Below, in pieces: positions 6,694 to 12,445 of a stretch of DNA of 12,873 nucleotides. The notes below the pieces were generated by a model. That model did not search any database. It was not told the origin of the DNA and worked only from the letters and a program-made list of their open reading frames with translations. Made by a program: the position numbers and the translations under genes. The stretch's first letter is position 1. The number at the start of each line of letters is the position of its first letter. Origin of the DNA: Bdellovibrionales bacterium (lineage in GTDB: Bacteria > Bdellovibrionota > UBA2428); NCBI GenBank assembly GCA_018266335.1, contig JAFEAR010000247.1, forward strand, positions 1 to 12,873. The letters run 5' to 3'.

Positions 6694-7686
6694 ATGACTC
6701 TTCGGAAGCTCGGACGGTGGATTTGCTTTTTTTCGTTCGCGCTTGTGGTTCGCGCCGTGCCCCGGGCGGAAGTTCTGCCGCCCGATGACGTCTACATCCT
6801 CGTGAATAAGCAGGAGAACCTGCTAACGGTTTACTCGCTCGCGGAGCCGAACAAGGTTGTCATGCAGTACCGCGCTATTTCGGGCACTAATCTGGGCGAC
6901 AAAACTCGCGAAGGCGACATGCGCACGCCCGAGGGAATTTATTTTCTTGAACGCGAAATTCCTCGCCGCCGCTTGCAGCGGATTCACGGTCCGGCGGCCT
7001 TCGAGTTGAATTATCCCAACCCTTACGACCGCATTTTTAAGCGCACGGGCTCGGGCATTTGGATTCACGGGGTGGAAAAGGACAATCGCCTCGAAAAGCG
7101 CTTCGATACCAAGGGCTGCGTGGCCCTCGGTAACAAGGATGTGGTGGAGCTGCGCCAGTGGGTGCAGGCCGATCGCATGACGCCCGTGATTATCGTGGAC
7201 CAGATTATTCCCGGAAAACCGCTCGGCATTGAGAGCGAGAATAGCCCGCTCGGTCAGCGCATCATCGATTGGGCGCGCGCCTGGTCTTCGAAGGACGTCG
7301 ATGCTTACCTGAGCTACTACCACGAGAATTTCTACGCCCGGAAGATGAACCTGGCCGCCTGGACCAAGTACAAGCGTCGTTTGGCCAAGGTCTATCAGCA
7401 CATTTCGGTGGGCGTGAGTGACCTTAAGATTTTCCGGCACGAGAAGTACTCGGTGGCCTTGTTTCAGCAGAACTATCGGAGCGATCGTTACCAATCCAAA
7501 GGTTGGAAGCGCTTGTATTTGATGGGAGAAGGCGCGGACGCCAAAATTTTGGCGGAAGAAATGCGCAACGAAGAAGCTGGTCCTACAAATGGCGAAGAAC
7601 CTGGCTCGGCGCTGCCGCCCGAGATCCTCCCGTCTACTTTGGAGCCCGTTTCGGGCATGATTGGCGTGACTTCGGCCCCCCGTTAG
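6694..7686 (+). CDS. L,D-transpeptidase-fold (YkuD) protein with NTF2-like C-terminal domain, Csd6/Bd1075-like L,D-carboxypeptidase
   Basis: Periplasmic peptidoglycan-editing enzyme of 330 residues. A signal peptide (1-25) leads into the YkuD domain: YILVNKQENLLTVYSL (34-49), AISGTNLGDK, GDMRTPEGIYFL, then the catalytic block IWIHGVEKD (H125) and TKGCVALGN with nucleophile C142. The usual Arg after the Cys (S-x-G-C-x-R) is Ala, as in hydrolytic YafK/DpaA-type members. The C-terminal half (DWARAWSSKDVDAYLSYYHE from about 191 to 293) is an NTF2-like fold, followed by a Pro-rich tail. This two-domain plan is that of Helicobacter Csd6, Campylobacter Pgp2 and Bdellovibrio Bd1075, which trim tetra- or tripeptide stems and set cell curvature. 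Family membership is strong; L,D-carboxypeptidase rather than crosslinking activity is inference from the architecture. AAAGGA precedes the ATG by 4 bases. Confidence 0.88.
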   Translation: MTLRKLGRWICFFSFALVVRAVPRAEVLPPDDVYILVNKQENLLTVYSLAEPNKVVMQYRAISGTNLGDKTREGDMRTPEGIYFLEREIPRRRLQRIHGPAAFELNYPNPYDRIFKRTGSGIWIHGVEKDNRLEKRFDTKGCVALGNKDVVELRQWVQADRMTPVIIVDQIIPGKPLGIESENSPLGQRIIDWARAWSSKDVDAYLSYYHENFYARKMNLAAWTKYKRRLAKVYQHISVGVSDLKIFRHEKYSVALFQQNYRSDRYQSKGWKRLYLMGEGADAKILAEEMRNEEAGPTNGEEPGSALPPEILPSTLEPVSGMIGVTSAPR

Positions 7687-7695
7687 GGCTATGAC
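7666..7695 (+). promoter_or_regulatory. Candidate rnpB promoter
   Basis: GTGACT (7666-7671), 18-base spacer, TATGAC (7690-7695), overlapping the end of the preceding gene. A start 7 bases downstream falls at 7702, right at the expected 5' end of RNase P RNA. Moderate match only. Confidence 0.35.
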
Positions 7696-7701
7696 TCGGG
7701 G

Positions 7702-8049
7702 CAGCGCGAACCGGAACATCGCGGGTGTTAAAACCTGAGGAAAGTCCGGGCTCCGTAGGACGCCGCAATGGCGAAATGCCATCCGGGGAAACCCGAGGAA
7801 CAGTGGAACAGAGAGAATGTCCGGGGCTATGAGCCGACGACCGGGAACGGGACGTTGTCGGGGAGCTGCCGGAGTGAAAACAGCCAAACTCTGCGGGGAG
7901 CAAGATCAAATAGGGAAGTGGGCGTGGTCCGCGCCGTTAGCACTTCCGGGTAGATCGCTTAGAGAAATGATTTTCTCCTGAATTGTGGGCGCCGCCGGTC
8001 CCTAGATACAGAAGACAAGACCTGGCTTACAGGTTCGCGTGACCGGCAC
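7702..8049 (+). ncRNA. rnpB: RNase P RNA, bacterial type A
   Basis: Catalytic RNA that removes the 5' leader from tRNA precursors. Hallmarks are present in order: CR-I GAGGAAAGTCCGGGCTCC (7737-7754), GGGGAAACCC (7786-7795 region), AACAGAGAGAA, AGCAAGATCAAATAGGG (CR-IV), CCGGGTAGATCGCTT with the GGU that pairs with tRNA CCA, CCTAGATA and GGCTTACAG. Helix P1 is clear: GCGCGAACC (7704-7712) pairs with GGTTCGCGT (8032-8040). P4 forms between 7742-7750 and 8021-8028 with the universal bulged U at 7745 and one G-U pair. The 5' domain is compact: a 6-bp hairpin (7715-7729) sits 2 bases after P1. CR-V reads ACAAGACCTGGCTTAC instead of the usual ACAGAACCCGGCTTA. Ends are estimated from P1 and a following T5 run (8050-8054). 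It lies 15 bases after the L,D-transpeptidase-like gene. Confidence 0.95.
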
Positions 8050-8054
8050 TTTTT
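8041..8054 (+). terminator. Possible rnpB terminator
   Basis: GACCGGC then AC and TTTTT (8050-8054). The nearest perfect partner, GCCGGTC at 7994-8000, is 40 bases upstream inside the RNA, so a classical tight hairpin is not seen. The T run directly after the mature end is the main support. Confidence 0.3.
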
Positions 8055-8106
8055 CATCACCTTCCCTCCCGGCGTACATACTTTGTCATTTGTTTTTTTG
8101 AGTTAG

Positions 8107-8131
8107 CCCCCGTAACCTTAATCTTGGGGGG
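8107..8131 (+). promoter_or_regulatory. Hairpin covering the ribosome binding site of the lipoprotein gene
   Basis: CCCCC (8107-8111) can pair with GGGGG within the six-G run 8126-8131, with a 14-15 base loop. The G run continues into the Shine-Dalgarno-like GGGGGGAG just before ATG 8138, so folding would hide the ribosome binding site. The rest of the 8055-8137 gap is T-rich (a T7 run near 8092-8099) and I see no convincing -35/-10 pair in it. Confidence 0.4.
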
Positions 8132-8137
8132 AGAACT

Positions 8138-9130
8138 ATGGGGAGTAGGGGATGGCTCGTCCTAGGTTTGGGCTTGCTCGGCGCTTGCGGCGCGGCGCCC
8201 AATTCGTCGGCTCAGGTTACAGATACCGAAAACACTGCAGCTCCTGAATCGGCCGCCACGGCCGGCTCGGCACCCGATGAAGACATGGCCCAACAATCCA
8301 CCTCGACCGCCAGTGGGCTCTGCAGCGGCAATACCGGTAAACTGAGTTCGGCTTGGGCCGTTTCGGAAATTCAGCAGTTCGAGGTGTTGAGTCGCCGAGC
8401 TTCCAAAAGCCGTCCGGCCGATCCTGATCCCAAAAACTTTTCGGCCTTCGCTAAGCGTGCGCTCTGCAAAATTGGCAGCGATGCGGACAACTGCTTGCCG
8501 GGAGGGCCTTTGCCTACACTTGTGGCGAGTGGAACCTTTAACGACACGAGTGGAACTGTTTATGGACTGACCATTCGGCGGGGCGTGGCCGACAACGTGG
8601 TGCAACCGGCAGATAAAATTTATGGCCGCGGCGGCCTTGCTCAGTTTAGCGACGGTAGTTTTGCCATTTGTCGACCGGGCGAATCGCAGGGCGCCCAAAC
8701 CGTTAACAGCGTAAGCGCCGTTTGTGGGAGCAAGGGTGGGCGAGTCTTCGAATTTTTAGGTGGCGGAGCCCTCCTTATCCACCGTGGCGCTAAGGTTTGT
8801 TCGGGCACCTCCGTGGGAAGTCCCTGCGATAAGAGCGCAGATTTAGCGAGCGTGCAAAAATTCGATCAGGGTGGACAGGGAATCAATGCGGGGCAAATGC
8901 GTGCCACTCAACACACCATCGTTGCGACCAAAGCGGGACGTGCGTACTTGATTTGGCCCACCTCTTCGAAGACGGGCAAGTCGGGCGCGGCCATTCAGAG
9001 CGAACTCTGCGCGGCCGGGTACGATGGCGTGATTAAGTTCGATGGCGGCAGCGGATTCTATGTGCGGGGTTCAAACACCGTGGGTAACGGCGTGAACCCC
9101 TCCGGGCTGCTCATCAAAATCAGGAAGTAA
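8138..9130 (+). CDS. Secreted lipoprotein, C-terminus resembling the DUF2233/NAGPA phosphodiester-glycosidase fold
   Basis: A 330-residue protein with a lipoprotein signal peptide: short basic start, LVLGLGLLGAC with lipobox L14-G15-A16-C17, and Gly at +2, which favours the outer membrane. An Ala/Ser/Thr-rich low-complexity linker (19-59) follows. The globular part carries eight further Cys (62, 110, 119, 178, 196, 221, 230, 291), probably forming disulfides. Residues 142-178 (VYGLTIRRG, then GLAQFSDGSFAIC) and 254-328 (MRATQHTIVATKAGRAYLIW, then YDGVIKFDGGSGFYV, ending GLLIKI) follow the DUF2233/NAGPA pattern in which a strand ends in DGG near the C-terminus. That similarity is by eye and moderate; enzymatic function is not established, and the full set of expected acidic residues is not evident. 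It stands alone between rnpB and a convergent glutamate dehydrogenase. Confidence 0.8.
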   Translation: MGSRGWLVLGLGLLGACGAAPNSSAQVTDTENTAAPESAATAGSAPDEDMAQQSTSTASGLCSGNTGKLSSAWAVSEIQQFEVLSRRASKSRPADPDPKNFSAFAKRALCKIGSDADNCLPGGPLPTLVASGTFNDTSGTVYGLTIRRGVADNVVQPADKIYGRGGLAQFSDGSFAICRPGESQGAQTVNSVSAVCGSKGGRVFEFLGGGALLIHRGAKVCSGTSVGSPCDKSADLASVQKFDQGGQGINAGQMRATQHTIVATKAGRAYLIWPTSSKTGKSGAAIQSELCAAGYDGVIKFDGGSGFYVRGSNTVGNGVNPSGLLIKIRK

Positions 9131-9136
9131 AATAAA

Positions 9137-9234
9137 GCGCGCAACAAAATGAGATGGCAGCAAGGAACGAGCGACGACGTGTACAACGTACTCTAGGAGC
9201 GAGTGACGCCGCCGCCGCTCATTTTGTTGTGTGC
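9137..9234. repeat. Structured inverted-repeat element filling the convergent gap; contains a duplicated 13-nt motif
   Basis: Arms 9137-9153 (GCGCGCAACAAAATGAG) and 9218-9234 (CTCATTTTGTTGTGTGC) pair over 17 positions, 15 Watson-Crick and 2 G-U in the + strand RNA. The 64-base interior holds two direct copies of GGA(A/G)CGAG(C/T)GACG at 9164-9176 and 9196-9208. Between them is a small GTAC-AAC-GTAC hairpin (9181-9191), and a (GCC)n tract precedes the 3' arm. On the minus strand the stem is followed by a T-rich stretch (TTTATTTTA), so it can act as terminator for glutamate dehydrogenase. The internal repeats go beyond what a terminator needs. It could be a dispersed intergenic repeat or a small RNA. 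Confidence 0.6.
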
Positions 9235-9235
9235 T

Positions 9236-10492
9236 TCAGGGGAAGAATCCTCTCGCCAGCATGGCGCGGCTGAGGCGGTCGATACCCGCAATCAACGCTG
9301 CCGAACGCATGGTGCAGTTCTTCTCTTTGGAAATGTTCAGAACGCGCGCAAAGGCGGCGCTCATGATGTCCCAAAGTTTGTTGTTCACTTCCTTTTCGCT
9401 CCAGAAGAGCTGCTGAATGCCTTGCACCCACTCAAAGTACGACACGGTGACACCGCCGGCGTTGGCCAGAATGTCGGGAATCACGAAGATTCCGCGGTCG
9501 TGCAGAATGGTGTCGGCGGCGTCGGTCGTGGGACCGTTGGCGCCCTCGGCAATGATCTTGGCCTGAATTTTGTGCGCGTTCTGCTCCGTGATTTGGTTTT
9601 CCAAAGCCGCGGGGATCAGAATGTCGCAGGGGAGCTCGAGGAGCTCCTTGTTCGAAACGACTTGCGCTTCGGGGTAGCCCTTCAGAATTTTATTCTTCGC
9701 GAGCCACACGTTCACGTCGTCCAGGTTCAGACCGTTCGGGTTGTAAATGCCGCCCGAAACGTCCGAGATCGCAACAACTTTGCAGCCGATCTTCGCAATC
9801 TTGCGGGCCGCAGCCGAACCTACGTTGCCGTAGCCCTGCACAACGACGCGCATTTTTTCGTCGAGATTCATGTTGAGGTGCTTGGCCGCCTCAATGAGGC
9901 AGTACACCACTCCACGACCGGTGGCTTCTTCGCGACCGAGCGAGCCGCCGCAATCGATGGGCTTGCCGGTGACCACGCCCGGAACGGCATGGCCCTTGAT
10001 TTGCGAGTAGGTGTCTACAATCCACGCCATGGTTTGCGCATTCGTGCCGACGTCCGGAGCGGGAATGTCTTTTTCGGGTCCAATGAAGGACATGATTTCC
10101 GTAGTGTAGCGACGGGTCATGCGCTGGTTTTCGCCGCGCGAAAGTTTGCTGGGGTCTACGCGGATGCCACCCTTGGCGCCGCCGAGGGGCAGGTTCATGA
10201 GGGCGCATTTGCAGGTCATGAGCATCGCTAGGCCGGCTACTTCGGAGAGGCTGACGTCGGGATGGTAGCGAATACCGCCCTTAGCGGGCCCGAGGCTCAT
10301 GCTGTGGTGCACGCGGTAGCCTTCGAAGACTTTGATTTGTCCGTCATCCATCCGCACGGGCACGCTCACGATGAGCGCACGCTTCGGCGTTTGCAGCCGA
10401 CGCGCGATGTTGGGATCGAGACTCATGATGTCTGCGGCCCGGTTGAGTTGTTTAACGGCGTTTTGAAATAAAGGACTTTCTTCCCAAATCAT
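9236..10492 (-). CDS. gdhA: Glutamate dehydrogenase (hexameric, probably NAD-dependent)
   Basis: Interconverts glutamate with 2-oxoglutarate and ammonium in the cytoplasm, linking amino-acid and nitrogen use to the TCA cycle. The protein is 418 residues. Substrate-domain motifs are SLGPAKGGIRYHPDV (66-80), MTCKCALMNLPLGGAKGGI (92-110, catalytic Lys 107) and PAPDVGTNAQTMAWI (145-158). GSLGREEATGRGV (183-195) follows. The Rossmann domain has VVVQGYGNVGS (216-226), and the second strand ends in AISD, an acidic residue that favours NAD. LIPAALENQIT and AEGANGPTT complete the family signature. The frame is open upstream to 10807, but the family N-terminus begins at MIWEESPLFQNA, so ATG 10492 is used. 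No Shine-Dalgarno is visible, and a TATTAG lies 10 bases upstream. It is divergent from the RsmF-like gene with a 24-bp gap. Confidence 0.97.
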   Translation of the reverse strand: MIWEESPLFQNAVKQLNRAADIMSLDPNIARRLQTPKRALIVSVPVRMDDGQIKVFEGYRVHHSMSLGPAKGGIRYHPDVSLSEVAGLAMLMTCKCALMNLPLGGAKGGIRVDPSKLSRGENQRMTRRYTTEIMSFIGPEKDIPAPDVGTNAQTMAWIVDTYSQIKGHAVPGVVTGKPIDCGGSLGREEATGRGVVYCLIEAAKHLNMNLDEKMRVVVQGYGNVGSAAARKIAKIGCKVVAISDVSGGIYNPNGLNLDDVNVWLAKNKILKGYPEAQVVSNKELLELPCDILIPAALENQITEQNAHKIQAKIIAEGANGPTTDAADTILHDRGIFVIPDILANAGGVTVSYFEWVQGIQQLFWSEKEVNNKLWDIMSAAFARVLNISKEKNCTMRSAALIAGIDRLSRAMLARGFFP

Positions 10493-10516
10493 GTTGCTGA
10501 CACTAATAGAGAGCAA

Positions 10517-11701
10517 ATGGCTCAACAATCCGGGGTGGGTAAGGAATTTCGCGCTCGCATCGAAAAAGTGCTGAGTTCTGAGGCGGAGTGTCAAAAGTTT
10601 GCGGAGGCCCTGGAAGTCTTGGCAAACTCGCCGCAACGGGCTTTTCGCTGGAATCCGCTGCGGGCGGGGGCCGAGTCTTTTTTGCGCTCCGAACTCGTCG
10701 ATTGGCGACCCGTGCCCTGGGCTAGCGGGGGTGTGTGGGTGGGCGAGGCCGATGCTCGGCGCCTCCATGCGAGTCCGGCCGCCGGGGCGGCTTTGTTCTT
10801 TGGGCAAGAGCCGGGGGCCATGGAGGTGGTGGGTTTATTAAACCCGCAGCCCGGCGAGCAGTGTTTGGATTTGTGCGCGGCGCCCGGCGCTAAGTCGACG
10901 CAGGTTGCGGAGTGCCTCGGGGGCAAAGGTTGGCTGGTGGCCAATGAGTTTGTACGGTCCCGGGCGGCCAAATTGGACGCCCTTCTGGCCCGGCACGGGG
11001 CTCCGAATGTGAGCGTCACTAGCCTGGAGGCCGAAAAAATCGCGGCCTTTTATCCGGCCACTTTTGACGCCGTTTTGGTGGATGCCCCCTGCAGTGGCGA
11101 GAGTTTGCTCGCCAAGCGCAGCGACGAGCGCTCCGATATTAAGGACAGCGACGTGCGGGGCTGCGCCCGCCGGCAGCTGCGGATTTTGCTAGAGGCCGCG
11201 GGGGCGCTGCGCCCGGGGGGCCGCATGGTCTATTCCACCTGCACCTATTCGCGCGATGAAAACGAAGATGTGGTGGCGTTGTTCTTGGAAAAACACCCCG
11301 ACTTCAAGTTGGCACGAGAGCTCCGGCGTTGGCCGCACATCGATGGTGTGCCGGGGGGCTACGCGGCTTTGTTGATTTCGACTTTGCCGGCGGGGGCTGC
11401 GCGTGCGCTGGAGGTGCGCGAAGCGGGTTTGCTTCGGCACGGATTGGAGCGCTGGGATGGCGCGCGTGATTTGTACGCGGCCGCGATGGTGCCCGAGTGC
11501 ACGAGCGATTTTGCGGAGTCCGTGCCGCTGAGCGATGCCGAGGCTGAAAAATTTTTGCGGGGCGAAAGTCTTGCGTGCCCGCAGCTCTCGGGTGCGTCGC
11601 GCCTTGTGCGGTTGGAGTGGCGTGGCTGGCCCCTGGGCCACGGAAAGTTCGTGGAGTCCCGCATCAACAATCAGCTCCCCAAAATTCTGCGAAATCTCTG
11701 A
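10517..11701 (+). CDS. rsmF: RsmF/RsmB-family 16S rRNA (cytosine-C5)-methyltransferase
   Basis: SAM-dependent RNA m5C methyltransferase, 394 residues. An N-terminal PRE domain is marked by AFRWNPLRAG (42-51), next to the expected 'RVNTLK' position. The catalytic Rossmann core includes CLDLCAAPGAKSTQ (116-129, SAM motif I), FDAVLVDAPCSGE (183-195, Cys 192 for product release) and MVYSTCTYSRDENEDVV (237-253, catalytic Cys 242). The C-terminal 60 residues (LSDAEAEKFLRGE, then GWPLGHGKFVESRINNQLPK and a final RNL) match the PUA-like tail of RsmF rather than RsmB, which has an N-terminal NusB-like domain absent here. Which base it methylates cannot be read from sequence. The start is ATG 10517 with AGAGAG about 4 bases upstream. 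An antiparallel gdh start lies 24 bp away. Confidence 0.85.
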   Translation: MAQQSGVGKEFRARIEKVLSSEAECQKFAEALEVLANSPQRAFRWNPLRAGAESFLRSELVDWRPVPWASGGVWVGEADARRLHASPAAGAALFFGQEPGAMEVVGLLNPQPGEQCLDLCAAPGAKSTQVAECLGGKGWLVANEFVRSRAAKLDALLARHGAPNVSVTSLEAEKIAAFYPATFDAVLVDAPCSGESLLAKRSDERSDIKDSDVRGCARRQLRILLEAAGALRPGGRMVYSTCTYSRDENEDVVALFLEKHPDFKLARELRRWPHIDGVPGGYAALLISTLPAGAARALEVREAGLLRHGLERWDGARDLYAAAMVPECTSDFAESVPLSDAEAEKFLRGESLACPQLSGASRLVRLEWRGWPLGHGKFVESRINNQLPKILRNL

Positions 11702-11721
11702 GCTCTTCTTGTAGTCTTAAT

Positions 11722-11742
11722 TCTGGAATGCCTCATGCCAGA
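11722..11742 (+). other. Imperfect stem-loop downstream of the RsmF-like gene
   Basis: TCTGG-A-ATG-CCT-CAT-G-CCAGA: 5 bp, one A/G mismatch, 3 bp and a 3-base loop. No T run follows, so it is at best a Rho-assisted or weak transcription barrier before the YqgE gene. Confidence 0.35.
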
Positions 11743-11757
11743 TTCAATGAAGGGGTC

Positions 11758-11786
11758 TTGTTGTGCGAGCTGGCTCGCTCTAAACT
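11758..11786 (+). promoter_or_regulatory. Candidate yqgE promoter with an inverted repeat in the spacer
   Basis: TTGTTG (11758-11763), a 17-base spacer and TAAACT (11781-11786). The spacer contains the perfect inverted repeat GCGAGC-TG-GCTCGC (11765-11778), a possible operator. The -10 ends 6 bases before the GTG start at 11793, implying a leaderless or near-leaderless message. Box matches are only fair. Confidence 0.3.
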
Positions 11787-11792
11787 CCGAGA

Positions 11793-12404
11793 GTGTCTGA
11801 CGCTGATTCGAGTCCTCCTTACTTTTTAGTGGCTCTGCCGCAAATGGACGATCCTACCTTTGCGCGTGCGGTGGTGCTCATTGCTCATCACGACGAGAGC
11901 GGAGCCTTCGGGTTGATTCTCAACCGTCCGTTGAAGGACGAAGAAAATCAGCCCACCCAAATGACGGCCGAAGTGAAGGACGTTGCGGGCAGCACGGTGT
12001 TTATTTTTTCGGAAGATCTCTTCGGGGGTGGCCCGGTGGGTTCCGATTCCATTTTTGCACTCCACGAAATCGAAGCCCTGGGCAACGACGAAACGGACGT
12101 GGGCAAAGGATTGTTTTTGGCCACCGAGCCCGAAACTTTTCAGCGCCTGCTCGAGAGCGACTCCTTCAAGCACAAGCGTCGCTTCTTTATGGGCTTTTCC
12201 TCGTGGACTGCAGGTCAACTCGAAGCCGAAATTCGCAGCGGCGCCTGGATGATTGTCCCCTACGATCGCGGCCTGCTCTTTGACCCCATCACCCGCGGCG
12301 ACGACAACTGGCCCGAACACTGCTGGCGCAAAACCTTGCTCGCCAGCGGCATCGACCCGCTCACCCTCATGAAGCAGACCTCCTCTGACTCGGGTTATAA
12401 CTAG
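11793..12404 (+). CDS. yqgE: YqgE/AlgH family protein (UPF0301)
   Basis: A 203-residue cytoplasmic protein of the conserved YqgE/AlgH family, whose biochemical role is still unclear; AlgH has been linked to alginate regulation in Pseudomonas. Family marks run the full length: YFLVALPQMDDPTFARAVVLI (10-30), HHDESGAFGLILNRPL (32-47), LFGGGPVG (76-83), RRFFMGFSSWTAGQLEAEI (129-147), AWMIVP and the C-terminal WRKTLLASGIDP. The start is GTG 11793, giving the usual short lead before the first strand; GAG just upstream is a poor ribosome binding site. It follows the RsmF-like gene at 91 bp. Its stop codon is part of a long palindrome (12401-12437). Confidence 0.93.
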   Translation: MSDADSSPPYFLVALPQMDDPTFARAVVLIAHHDESGAFGLILNRPLKDEENQPTQMTAEVKDVAGSTVFIFSEDLFGGGPVGSDSIFALHEIEALGNDETDVGKGLFLATEPETFQRLLESDSFKHKRRFFMGFSSWTAGQLEAEIRSGAWMIVPYDRGLLFDPITRGDDNWPEHCWRKTLLASGIDPLTLMKQTSSDSGYN

Positions 12405-12437
12405 CGCCAGGATACCCGTTGGATATCCCGGCGCTAG
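12401..12437. terminator. Long palindrome between convergent genes, probable bidirectional terminator
   Basis: Arms CTAGCGCCAGGATACCC (12401-12417) and GGATATCCCGGCGCTAG (12421-12437) are complementary at 15 of 17 positions around a GTT loop. The left arm contains the yqgE stop TAG, and the element nearly fills the gap to the next gene's stop at 12446. T tracts on either side are weak, so factor-independent termination is plausible but not proven. Confidence 0.6.
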
Positions 12438-12445
12438 CCTTGGTC

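Noticed and set aside
6823..7887. 354-codon open frame on the minus strand opposite the L,D-transpeptidase-like gene and RNase P RNA
   Set aside because: It crosses a structural RNA gene and a certain protein gene; composition is that of an antisense shadow.
9207..9220. (GCC)n tract as a microsatellite or phase-variable repeat
   Set aside because: Only about four units, intergenic, and better explained as part of the stem element.
9203..10231. 342-codon open frame on the + strand opposite glutamate dehydrogenase
   Set aside because: It mirrors the codon structure of a certain gdh gene, has no recognisable domain and overlaps the structured convergent element at its start.
10493..10807. N-terminal extension of glutamate dehydrogenase by 105 codons
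   Set aside because: It is antisense to the start of the RsmF-like gene and the family N-terminus matches ATG 10492.
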